Below are positions 10,636 through 18,121 of a stretch of DNA of 33,754 bases, in pieces (the first letter of the stretch is position 1; every line of letters starts with the position of its first letter). Source of the stretch: Planctomycetaceae bacterium (lineage in GTDB: Bacteria > Planctomycetota > Planctomycetia > Planctomycetales > Planctomycetaceae); NCBI GenBank assembly GCA_020426505.1, contig JAGQPX010000021.1:1-33754 (forward strand). Direction: 5' to 3'. The notes below the pieces were generated by a model. The model worked only from the letters and a program-made list of their open reading frames with translations, had not been told where the DNA came from and did not search any database. Made by a program: the position numbers and the translations under genes.

Positions 10636-12331
10636 GAGTTCGATCGCCGAAGGTGCCGGGCTGGATTTGGTAGTAACCCGACAGTTGCACACCTTCACGA
10701 GTGACTTCCGCGTCGACTTCGCTGTGCGGCGGCTCGGGGGTCAGTGCGGACCATGAGTCGGCGCGGCGACGGATGACGAGCGCGCGGCGTACATCCCAAG
10801 GTTGATTGTCATCGAAGGGCATGAGCGGTGCACTCAACTCAGCAGCCTGCGTTTGGAATTCTTTGAGCTGAAATGGATGCAGCACTGGTGCGACGAACAG
10901 GGGGGCCTCTGAGCGATCGTTAGCAATGTCTTGCAGCATCGATCGCGTGACGCTGTCGCCCCAGTAGGTGACTTCAAAGCCGAGGCGATCAGCTCCCCGC
11001 AGCCCACCGACCAGCAGGTTGTAGTAGCTGAGTTGCACCGGGTGCATGGCGAGTGTGCCGTAGGACTGGCAGAGGAGCAGGATCGTCAAAGCAATCGTGG
11101 CCATTCGGGATGACCAGCGTGCTGCGAGCGATTCCCACAACAGGCTGCCGCCACGTCCGATGAGGATGGCCCATAGCGGGAAGACCATCAGGAACAGACG
11201 CGTGCCGTCGTAGACGGTGATGCCTGGGAGAGCGAAGAACAGGAGCGGCCAGAGGACGTTGAGAGCAATCAGGGATCGAATTGGGTTGGGGAGTTCGCTC
11301 TCAATCCGCTCATCACGCGGAGCGTGATGGCTACTTTTGAGCAGCCCAAGCATGCCCAACAGGTGCAACCCCACCGGCACTGTGACCGCGAACATCACTG
11401 CCGGGTAATGCCAGGGGACGTCCGTATCGGCCCACTTGTGGCCCATGTACCAGCAGTAGAGGGTGAGGCGGTCGGTTGTGCGACCGAGGTATTCGCTGAC
11501 GTGAGCCACCGGGTCGAGCCACAGCCACGGCCAACTGACGAAGAACAGAGCAACGCCGGTCAGGCCGAAGAGGATGATGGGCAGGACGGCCCGCTGTCGC
11601 CAATGCCAGAGTGCCCAGAGGGCGATGGGGATCGGCAGCAGGATGCCTTGAATCTTGGTGAGCAGAGTGAATCCGAGAAGCACGCCGCTGAACATCACCG
11701 TCTGCCAACTTGGTCGGTCGCCTATTGTCCAACGGTCAGCAACAGACAACACTGTGGCGACATAGAACAGGTTGGTGAACGTCTCCAGTGAGGCGATATG
11801 TGCGTGTGCGAAAAGGCGTGGCATAAGGACCATACTTAGCGCGGCAATGAGCCCGGCGGTCCGTCCGTACCAGCGGGACGTCGTGAGACCAATCAGGAAG
11901 ATGGTCAGTGCAAAACCGCAAGCGGAGGCCGTGCGTCCACAGGTGACAGCGACGGAATCTGCCGGGACGTTGGGGTGGAGCAGAGGCCACGAGAGTTCGT
12001 GGGCGAGGCCGATCATCACGCGACCGAGTGGCGGATGGTCCGGGTTGTAGACGTCCGCTCCGAAGACTTCGCGGATGCTGTCCATGTGCAGCAGGCCGAG
12101 TCCGTACTCCTGCCCGGCGCGGACATGATAGACGCCCATCTGCACGTTGAATGTTTCGTCGAACGTGAGGCCAGGGCCTTCGCCCAGTTGAGGCACAGCA
12201 CCGCTGGAGTCGAGGGTGGTGATGACGGCGATGCCGGCCAGTGTGGCGATGAGCAGGGGCAGTGGCCAGTGACGACGTGCCGATGGCGCGGGCGCGGTCG
12301 GGGAAGACGGGCTGCCTGTCGCTTCGGACAT
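10631..12331 (-). CDS. GT39/ArnT-like membrane glycosyltransferase
   Basis: A 566-residue polytopic membrane protein of the GT-C (PMT/ArnT-like) type, which transfers a sugar from a polyprenyl-phosphate donor outside the inner membrane. After a Ser/Pro-rich cytoplasmic start comes the first helix (about 23-40). The first periplasmic loop carries the acidic pair in LTFDETF (Asp58-Glu59), expected to be catalytic, and then NPDHPPLGR. About ten further hydrophobic segments follow, with a soluble C-terminal portion. Acceptor and sugar are unknown. The segment SSHHAPRDERIESELPNP (about residue 333-350), between two helices, is encoded by a palindromic repeat (11304-11335) and looks like an in-frame insertion. 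The gene converges on valS and shares a palindrome with it at the stop codon. Confidence 0.82.
   Translation of the reverse strand: MSEATGSPSSPTAPAPSARRHWPLPLLIATLAGIAVITTLDSSGAVPQLGEGPGLTFDETFNVQMGVYHVRAGQEYGLGLLHMDSIREVFGADVYNPDHPPLGRVMIGLAHELSWPLLHPNVPADSVAVTCGRTASACGFALTIFLIGLTTSRWYGRTAGLIAALSMVLMPRLFAHAHIASLETFTNLFYVATVLSVADRWTIGDRPSWQTVMFSGVLLGFTLLTKIQGILLPIPIALWALWHWRQRAVLPIILFGLTGVALFFVSWPWLWLDPVAHVSEYLGRTTDRLTLYCWYMGHKWADTDVPWHYPAVMFAVTVPVGLHLLGMLGLLKSSHHAPRDERIESELPNPIRSLIALNVLWPLLFFALPGITVYDGTRLFLMVFPLWAILIGRGGSLLWESLAARWSSRMATIALTILLLCQSYGTLAMHPVQLSYYNLLVGGLRGADRLGFEVTYWGDSVTRSMLQDIANDRSEAPLFVAPVLHPFQLKEFQTQAAELSAPLMPFDDNQPWDVRRALVIRRRADSWSALTPEPPHSEVDAEVTREGVQLSGYYQIQPGTFGDRTP
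11304..11335. repeat. In-frame copy of a dispersed palindrome (SHHAPRDE type)
   Basis: The core catcacgcggagcgtgatg (11311-11329) is a hairpin with an 8-bp stem. The whole 32 bases are identical to 22240-22271 in an intergenic region 11 kb away. On the minus strand it encodes SSHHAPRDE inside the glycosyltransferase, in a loop between membrane helices. Confidence 0.88.
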
Positions 12332-12646
12332 GATGAGAGAAAGTCGCTGTCAGAGAGAACGCACGTTGTGAACTCACCTTCGGGCTGAAACGACGAATGC
12401 TTCGCACGCGCGACGTGACGCCGTGTCCCCCGTTTCTGACATCCCTTCAGGTGGTGGACCCGACATTGGGACTTGTCACGAGTTTGTACGTGCCATGTCG
12501 CACGGGCGAAGCACCGCGCAGCAGGCCAGTGCAAGACTGACCTTGAATCTCAGCCGCCGGTGATGCCGGAGACGCCAGCAGATTCTCTCGAATCATACGC
12601 TGACGTATGAGCCCCCGGCAATCGGCGTTGACAGCTTAAGCGTCGA
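12332..12646. other. Intergenic region between two minus-strand genes
   Basis: This 315-base stretch lies downstream of the HTH-receiver gene and upstream of the glycosyltransferase. A hairpin tcatacg / cgtatga (12593-12599, 12604-12610) with a 4-base loop could be a weak terminator of the HTH-receiver gene, but no U-run follows. A second small hairpin, gcttaa / ttaagc, overlaps the stop codon of that gene. No open frame looks real, and no promoter for the glycosyltransferase was recognised. Confidence 0.45.
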
Positions 12647-13219
12647 TTAAGCAATCTGCTTTTTGCGACCGACGAGCGTGCGGATTCGCTCGGCAAGCAA
12701 GGCAGCATCGAACGGCTTGCGGAACGTCTCGTTGAAGAGCGTCCGGTCGAAACCGCTCGCATTGTCCTCGTCGCTCAGCAGACCGATCAGCACCGTGTCG
12801 GCGTAGTCAGTATTCTTTTTGAGATTCTGAGCGATCATGAGAGCTTCGTTGCGGCCCATGCCGAAATCGATGACCACGCAGTCCGGGTGGAGCGACTCCG
12901 CCTGGATACCCGCTTCAAAACCGCTGGCAGCCAGCTCGGTTTTGAAGTCTTCCGGGCCCATGACTTCATTCAGTCCAGCGCGGGTGGTGGGATCGACGCC
13001 GACGAGCAGCAGCTTGCCCATCGCCTCGTCCTCAAGTTCACCAAGAGGCATCCCATGCTCCTTCAGGAACCGGATCAGGTGTTCCCGCGGGATGCGGCGA
13101 TCCTGAGATCCGGGGATCCGGTAGCCGCGAAGGCGTCCCGAATCAAACCATTTACTGACGGTGCGTGGTGCTACCTTACAGATCTTGGCAACTTGACCAG
13201 TTGTGAAGATCGTCCTCAT
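12647..13219 (-). CDS. Helix-turn-helix protein with C-terminal receiver-like domain
   Basis: A 190-residue protein. Residues 1-57 form an excisionase/MerR-like HTH_17 domain (FTTGQVAKICKVAPRTVSKW, then GRLRGYRIPGSQDRRI, a wing with basic residues, then a helix). From about residue 68 a response-regulator receiver fold follows: LLLVGVDP, VVIDFGMG with the likely phosphoacceptor Asp118, LIGLLSDED, and RKPF with the invariant Lys168. Only one acidic residue (Asp76) is visible where receivers usually have two, and Ser149 takes the Thr/Ser place. The order (DNA-binding domain first, receiver second) is the reverse of most response regulators. No histidine kinase is nearby. GGAG lies 8 bases before the ATG, supporting this start. 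It is probably a transcription regulator; target unknown. Confidence 0.82.
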   Translation of the reverse strand: MRTIFTTGQVAKICKVAPRTVSKWFDSGRLRGYRIPGSQDRRIPREHLIRFLKEHGMPLGELEDEAMGKLLLVGVDPTTRAGLNEVMGPEDFKTELAASGFEAGIQAESLHPDCVVIDFGMGRNEALMIAQNLKKNTDYADTVLIGLLSDEDNASGFDRTLFNETFRKPFDAALLAERIRTLVGRKKQIA

Positions 13220-13570
13220 TGCGGGCTCTCCATTTGACGTTTTCTGGGTCAGAGGGTGCGTCGTTCCCTCTGGATCTTCACCCCAAGTGCCTTCTCACAG
13301 GTGCGGGACGTTTGAACGTTTCCAACGTCTCGTCTGCTTTGTCGGCGTACTTCCGTGATATCCAATGTCCGGTCGAAACGGGTCCTACGCATTGGTCATC
13401 ACATTCAGATCGGGGCTGTCTCAGGGTCTGGAACACATCCAGGGGTCTTTGCTCATCGCCACACGTTGTGACGATGAATATCTGGTGTCGGTCATCAGGG
13501 ATGGCCGACGTCGTGCGAGACGACCGCACACGTTGTGCAGCCGCACAAACGGGGAGCGAACCAATCAAAC

Positions 13571-13600
13571 ACCACCACAGAGCATCATGCTCTGGTGGTT
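13571..13600. repeat. Hairpin accacca...tggtggt
   Basis: accaccacagagcat pairs with atgctctggtggt with two bulged bases and a minimal loop. No U-run follows on either strand, so it is not a standard terminator. Confidence 0.5.
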
Positions 13601-13917
13601 AATCGGTATTCTAAGAGTTCAATCCCCCCTCGACGGCTTCCCCCCTGACGGCAGCCTCTTGCTGACGTCTGGTTTGTCTGACCACATTGGTCCGCACAAA
13701 ACCGTCTGACGTGTACTATCGGGTTCGCGGGCTTGACGACTTTAGATTCTTCGCACGATTGCTCCTTTGGTAGGGGCAAATCGTGTCAATCCCAACTTCC
13801 GCCAAGGCATCATCGCCCGTTTCGTTCCGACTTCGCTGAAAGTGTGCCTTCTACTGGGCGAATCGGTCGTGAGAATCACAGCGGTCGCAGGAAATCAACG
13901 TTTCCGTTTGGCAACAG

Positions 13918-13934
13918 ACCGGCACAATCGGCAC
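13918..13934. repeat. Copy 2 of the 17-base motif accggcacaatcggYac
   Basis: It differs from 3287-3303 at one base. Read on the minus strand, both copies could code VPIVPV, but neither lies in a credible gene. Confidence 0.35.
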
Positions 13935-13951
13935 GAGAGGGGCGGATCGAA

Positions 13952-13972
13952 AGTTGATGGTTGAAGGTTGCG
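13952..13972. repeat. Short heptamer run
   Basis: Three consecutive heptamers agttgat, ggttgaa, ggttgcg share the NGTTGNN pattern of the repeats in ileS and, on the opposite strand, valS. It lies in gene-free DNA and has no obvious inverted arm. Confidence 0.5.
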
Positions 13973-14138
13973 AGACGTGAGGTTCATCGCTTGCGTCTTA
14001 GCGATGCCAAACGACGCCCGTCGCGAAATGCATCTTCCATCGCTCTGTCCCGGGCGACAGACGGTGCCCACCAACATGTGCCCCGCAGCTGCAACATCCC
14101 GGTCGAGGAAGTGTTGGCACGACCGCAGAGAATCCGCC

Positions 14139-14498
14139 TCAATCCGCGACCTCACTCAAATGGATGCGATGTCCTTCCGGATCTGCGAGGATGGCTCGAC
14201 GGGGATTCGCACCGCAAATAGGCCCGGACACAACTTTGCCATCGGCATCGACAGCTGAGGCGATGGACTTGTCGAGCGCGTCGACATCGAATCCCAGCTG
14301 TGCACCAATCGTCGGTGGGCTCTTCTCTGTGGCGGGATACAGCTCCAGCACCAAGTCGCCAAAGTCACTCGCCAGATGGACGGGACCGCTTCCATGCTGT
14401 TCTTGAGTCAAGTCAACGCCAAGTGCTTCGTAGAAAAGCCGACATCGTTCGAGGTCCAAGACGCGAAGCACTACGAGATTGAGCCGGGGTGTCGTCAT
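14139..14498 (-). CDS. VOC family (glyoxalase/bleomycin-resistance-like) protein
   Basis: A 119-residue single-module vicinal-oxygen-chelate protein. It begins TTPRLNLVVLRVLDLERCRLFYEALG, the usual beta-alpha opening of the fold (span 2-27). LASDFGDLVLELYP and the closing ILADPEGHRIHLSE, with the conserved DP-G-H and Glu positions, follow. VOC proteins include glyoxalases, dioxygenases and antibiotic-binding proteins; this one cannot be placed more precisely. A longer frame exists upstream, but the ATG at 14498 overlaps the stop of the preceding gene in an ATGA arrangement, which indicates translational coupling, and matches where the fold begins. It is the second gene of a two-gene minus-strand unit. 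Confidence 0.82.
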   Translation of the reverse strand: MTTPRLNLVVLRVLDLERCRLFYEALGVDLTQEQHGSGPVHLASDFGDLVLELYPATEKSPPTIGAQLGFDVDALDKSIASAVDADGKVVSGPICGANPRRAILADPEGHRIHLSEVAD

Positions 14499-14788
14499 GC
14501 GTCCGGGTTGTCGGCCGCAGCGGCGACCACATGATCGGCGGGGAGACAGGCCATGCGGAAAAACAGGCCCTGCTCTTCGCATTGATCCTGATAAGACTGA
14601 GGCATCATTGCGACGGTCGTATCATCCCATTCGATGATGTACTGCAGGTCGGCACCTCTTCCTTTCGTCTCCAGAATCATCCCCGTCCAGTCGTCGATGG
14701 AGACGTTGGGGAACTCCGGCAATGGCGTGCCCGGTTTGATCCGGATCTCCGCACCCGCTGCCAGCTTGCTCGATTTCTTCTTGGCCAT
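14495..14788 (-). CDS. Small protein of unknown function, coupled to VOC gene
   Basis: A 97-residue protein that I do not recognise with certainty. It starts with a basic stretch MAKKKSSKLAAG and continues with a compact region of alternating hydrophobics (IRIKPGTPLPEFPNVSIDDW, then GMILETKG, LQYIIEWDD). This looks like a small SH3-like beta barrel; it ends with a helical region CEEQGLFFRMACLPADH. No catalytic motif is visible. A TTG start nine bases upstream is possible, but ATG at 14788 is the more natural choice. Its stop overlaps the VOC start by four bases. Divergent from the dioxygenase gene. Confidence 0.68.
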   Translation of the reverse strand: MAKKKSSKLAAGAEIRIKPGTPLPEFPNVSIDDWTGMILETKGRGADLQYIIEWDDTTVAMMPQSYQDQCEEQGLFFRMACLPADHVVAAAADNPDA

Positions 14789-14981
14789 GTCTTTCAATCC
14801 GCTGATTTGAACTGCCGCAGCGTCCTCAAAACGGGCACCGCCTCAAGCTCCATCGAAAGGGCAAACTAGCAGGTCGAGGCAGATTCTGTCAAAAGCGCAT
14901 CCGGCATCGCTTTTCTGATCGTCACGTTTTCACGACACTGTGGGCAGCTTTCCAGGATCGAAGATTGAGGAACCAATACTC

Positions 14982-15788
14982 ATGTCATCTCTCTGCACCG
15001 CTGACGATGTCACTCAGTTCCAACGTGATGGGTTCCTGATTGTGAAAAACCTGATAACAGCAGAGGAGGTGGATCTGCTGGGTGAGGTGGCTCGGGCGGA
15101 TCAGCTGCTCTCGCAATCCGCTTACAGTCGTCAGGATGCGTCCGGGCAGGCGACGACGCTCGCCGTCCGGAATGACCTCAGCGACGACATCTACAGCACC
15201 ATCGCCCGAAGCAACCGTGTCGTGAGTCGGGTCACGCTGCTGCTCGATGGCGAGGTCTATCACTATCACCACAAGCTGATCTTCAAGGAGCCTCGCGTCG
15301 GCGGTGCGTGGGAGTGGCATCAGGATTACGGCTACTGGTATCACAACGGATGCCTGCTCCCTGATATGGCCAGCTGCATGATCGCCATCGACCGCGCGAC
15401 GGAAGAGAACGGCTGTCTGCAGGTCCTTCGTGGGTCACATGTGATGGGACGTGTTGACCACGGCAAAACGGGTGACCAAACGGGAGCCGACCTCGAACGG
15501 GTCGATATCGCACTCAAGCGGTTCGAGCTGGTCCATGTGACGCTGGAACCGGGGGATGCTGTCATCTTTCACGCCAATCTGTTGCACCGCTCGGACCAGA
15601 ACCGCAGCGACCACCCCCGCTGGGCGTTGATCTGCTGTTACAACACACGCCGCAACGATCCGTACAAGGAATCCCGTCATCCCTGTTATTCACAACTTGA
15701 TGTCTGCGAGGATGAAGAAATTCTCGTCGCCGGACAACGGCAACTCGCCTCGCTGCACAATCATGCCGGAGAGTCAGCAGCGATGTGA
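14982..15788 (+). CDS. Phytanoyl-CoA dioxygenase (PhyH) family protein
   Basis: A 268-residue Fe(II)/2-oxoglutarate-dependent oxygenase-like protein. The HxD iron motif is in WEWHQDYGYWY (His113, Asp115). The distal histidine is in FHANLLHRSDQN (His202), and Arg213 in HPRW would bind 2-oxoglutarate; ENGCLQVLRGSH is also a family signature. Members hydroxylate small molecules or lipids; the substrate here is unknown. A GTG start 42 bases upstream is possible, but the ATG at 14982 has a GAGGAA ribosome site nine bases before it and begins at the usual family N-terminus. Two secreted hydrolase genes follow closely on the same strand. Confidence 0.88.
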   Translation: MSSLCTADDVTQFQRDGFLIVKNLITAEEVDLLGEVARADQLLSQSAYSRQDASGQATTLAVRNDLSDDIYSTIARSNRVVSRVTLLLDGEVYHYHHKLIFKEPRVGGAWEWHQDYGYWYHNGCLLPDMASCMIAIDRATEENGCLQVLRGSHVMGRVDHGKTGDQTGADLERVDIALKRFELVHVTLEPGDAVIFHANLLHRSDQNRSDHPRWALICCYNTRRNDPYKESRHPCYSQLDVCEDEEILVAGQRQLASLHNHAGESAAM

Positions 15789-15826
15789 TCGTTCGTAGAT
15801 CGTTACCCAACCCGGAGATTGAACCC

Positions 15827-16831
15827 ATGCGAGTCTTCGTTGTTCTGGTGACATTGTGCATCGCTGCGGAAGAAGTCTCAGCACAGACTCCACATTCCGG
15901 AAAGTTGATTCCGGTGCAGATCGAGACGGCGCTGGTGCCGAGTCCCGCCGCGGTCGATGTGTTGTTGCCGCCGGGGTATGACGATCTGACGGAGCCGGTG
16001 CCGTTGATGATCTGGCTGCACGGAGGAACATCGGGCAAGGACTACCTGCAGCGGCATCTCCGGTCGCACGTTGAGCAGGCCTGGGCCACAGGGGATCTGG
16101 TGCCGTGCGTGATCGCTGCGCCGGTGACGGGGGACTCCTTCTACATCGACTGGCACGATGGGACGAACCAATGGGACACATTCATCACCGGGCAGATGCT
16201 GAGCGAAGTGCGGGAGCGGTTCAACGTACAGCAGGACCGGGCGGGAACCGTGATCGCGGGGAGCTCGTTCGGCGGGCAGGGGGTGCTGCGGATTGCGTTT
16301 CGGCATCCGGACATGTTCATCGCAGCCGCGTCGATGGCTCCCGGCTTTCCGCCGGTACTCAAACTTGAAGACTGGGACATCAGCTACTTCTCCGACGAAG
16401 TGCTGGCGAACAATGCGAGACGGTTCGGCGAGCCGGTCGACCCCAAGTTCTGGCGGGCGACACATCCGCCAACGATGGTCATCGACAATGCAGCCAAGCT
16501 GCGCGAGTCCGGGCTGCAAATGATGATCGAAGTCGGCGACGAAGATGCCAACGGCAACTTCCGCTCGGTCGAACTCCTGCATCGTCTGCTCTTCGACGCC
16601 GCGATCCCACACGACTACCACCTGCATCGAGGTGCTGCCCACGTGGGTCGTTCAAAAGACTATCGATTCCCCGAGGTGTTCCGCTTCCTCTCACGAGAAC
16701 TCGCCCCAGACACAGAACCGGACCCCGCCGCGGAAGAGCACCGACTCAAAGCCATCCGCACCGGCCGACATCAACCGCGAACGGCCAATGAACTGCCACG
16801 GACACTGATTGAATTCAAGGCACCGGAATGA
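15827..16831 (+). CDS. Secreted alpha/beta-hydrolase, esterase-type
   Basis: A 334-residue protein with a signal peptide (MRVFVVLVTLCIAA, likely cleavage after VSA). It resembles the putative-esterase (esterase D/feruloyl esterase) family: DVLLPPGYDD, MIWLHGGTSG with the oxyanion loop, and GSSFGGQG with nucleophile Ser147. An acidic DEDANGN loop and HRGAAHVGRS with the likely catalytic His follow. It probably hydrolyses a carbohydrate or small ester outside the cytoplasm. A GTG start at 15785 would add 14 residues before the signal peptide. The ATG at 15827 is preferred because GGAG lies about 10 bases upstream and the signal peptide starts there. The next gene overlaps by four bases. Confidence 0.82.
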   Translation: MRVFVVLVTLCIAAEEVSAQTPHSGKLIPVQIETALVPSPAAVDVLLPPGYDDLTEPVPLMIWLHGGTSGKDYLQRHLRSHVEQAWATGDLVPCVIAAPVTGDSFYIDWHDGTNQWDTFITGQMLSEVRERFNVQQDRAGTVIAGSSFGGQGVLRIAFRHPDMFIAAASMAPGFPPVLKLEDWDISYFSDEVLANNARRFGEPVDPKFWRATHPPTMVIDNAAKLRESGLQMMIEVGDEDANGNFRSVELLHRLLFDAAIPHDYHLHRGAAHVGRSKDYRFPEVFRFLSRELAPDTEPDPAAEEHRLKAIRTGRHQPRTANELPRTLIEFKAPE

Positions 16832-17733
16832 CGGCAACACCGAACAACATTCGTTTCAATGAAGAATGTCATTCGATTACTCTCCGAAGACGCATCGTCA
16901 TTCTGATCATGTCCGTCGTCGGAATGCATGCGAATCATGCAACCGCTGACGAACCCGATCTCCCCAAACGTTTCAGTGAGCCGTTTGTCGAGCATCTGAT
17001 CGACATTGAGGGCGGGCAGCTGTGTTGTGTTCAGCGTCATGGGGACGGGCCGACGTTGATGCTCATTCCGGGGACGTTTTCGGACAGCCGTGCGTTTGCT
17101 CGGTTGGTGTCGCATCTTGATTCGTCGTTGAACCTGCTGCTGGTTGAGAACCGGGGACTGGGGCGGAGTTGGCCGCCTCCGGAGGACGGGTCGATCGAAC
17201 AGTGTGCTCAGGATGAGCTGCGGATTGCGGACGAGTTGGGAGTCGACAGTTTTTTTGTCGGAGGTCACAGTCTGGGCGGCATGATCTCGATTGAGCTGGC
17301 ACGCGTCGCCCCTGAGAGGTTGCGGGGCGTGATTTCGATCGAGGGGTGGTCACACTGGACGGCTGCCCGGGATGCGTTCGCCGGGGACATGGCGTCGACG
17401 CTGAGTGAAGCCCAATTGGCTGAACAAGCTGCCTATCGTCAGGACGTGCTGAAGGACTGGACCGACGAACAACGCTCAGCCTTCGGTCGCATCTGGAGGA
17501 AGTGGGACGGCGAGCTGACTCTGAAGGAGACGCAACTCCCGGTCCTCGAACTCTACGGCGACCGCGGTCGTGCCACTGCAACTCGCGAGCAACTTCGCAT
17601 TCCGGACCGTGAGAACATTCGGCTGCAATGGTTCTCCGGCGCGGCTCACAAGTTGCCTTACGAGCGACCTCGGGAAGTCGCGACAGCGATCAACGAGTTC
17701 ATACGTATCACTGAGGCGCAAACCCTTCCGTAA
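16828..17733 (+). CDS. Secreted alpha/beta-hydrolase
   Basis: A 301-residue alpha/beta-hydrolase-fold protein. An N-terminal hydrophobic stretch (about 23-35, ending in ATADEP) looks like a signal peptide behind a 22-residue basic leader. The fold motifs are LMLIPGTFSDSRAF (oxyanion loop), GHSLGGM with nucleophile Ser148, ELYGDRG with Asp245, and GAAHKLPYE with His274, so the full triad is present. The substrate is unknown. The start ATGA overlaps the stop of the esterase gene, so translation is coupled and the two hydrolases probably work together with the upstream dioxygenase. No terminator was seen after the stop. Confidence 0.82.
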   Translation: MTATPNNIRFNEECHSITLRRRIVILIMSVVGMHANHATADEPDLPKRFSEPFVEHLIDIEGGQLCCVQRHGDGPTLMLIPGTFSDSRAFARLVSHLDSSLNLLLVENRGLGRSWPPPEDGSIEQCAQDELRIADELGVDSFFVGGHSLGGMISIELARVAPERLRGVISIEGWSHWTAARDAFAGDMASTLSEAQLAEQAAYRQDVLKDWTDEQRSAFGRIWRKWDGELTLKETQLPVLELYGDRGRATATREQLRIPDRENIRLQWFSGAAHKLPYERPREVATAINEFIRITEAQTLP

Positions 17734-18121
17734 TCCGTCACTTCTCCGCAGTTACATGTGTGTTCACGGTGCGACTTTGCGCGCCATGGCGACTCCGCGC
17801 GACAACTTGGACCTGGCGGCAGAGCGAGATCAGCAGAAGGCCGTCTGATCCGACCACGATCGGCCGCGAACTGATTGCCGCCCGGGCTTGTCGCGTTTGA
17901 CAGGGCCCAGTGATTGCTCTGTTGCCGAACGAGCATGCTGCCAGGAAAGAGAAAACACGGTGAGTGCGGTATATGCAAGGCATGGCAACTCAGGGTTGAG
18001 TGCATTGACGAAGTGGCCTGCGCATTTGTATATCCACGTCAGTCGTGAACGGTGAAGTCGAATTGTCCGACTCGCTTCACGATTCCCATCCCTGACAGTT
18101 ATCACGTTGCGAGGGCCTCCC
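17734..18121. other. Intergenic region upstream of the large surface protein
   Basis: This 388-base stretch contains no credible gene. Its only clear signal is the promoter at 18005-18034 and a small agtcg / cgact hairpin in the resulting 5' leader. No terminator for the hydrolase operon is recognisable. Confidence 0.5.
18005..18034 (+). promoter_or_regulatory. Sigma-70-type promoter of the surface protein gene
   Basis: TTGACG (18005-18010), 18-base spacer, TATATC (18029-18034). The predicted transcript starts near 18042, giving an 80-base leader before the ATG at 18122. Confidence 0.55.

Larger units (their letters stand above)
13220..14138. other. Gene-free stretch of 0.9 kb with hairpins and repeats
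   Basis: No convincing gene was seen on either strand; the open frames have no recognisable domains or ribosome sites. It contains a strong hairpin at 13571-13600 and a second at 13754-13785 (cacgatt / aatcgtg). It also has two copies of cacacgttgtg (13460-13470, 13527-13537), a 17-base motif shared with 3287-3303, and a heptamer run at 13952-13972. It may hold the HTH-receiver promoter, small RNAs or a decayed gene. Confidence 0.5.

Noticed and set aside
13608..13640. gttcaatccc resembling a tRNA T-loop
   Set aside because: The bases on either side do not form a T-stem and no acceptor or anticodon stem can be drawn.
17897..17925. TTGACA upstream of the surface protein as a promoter
   Set aside because: No acceptable -10 box at suitable spacing; the pair at 18005-18034 is better and closer.
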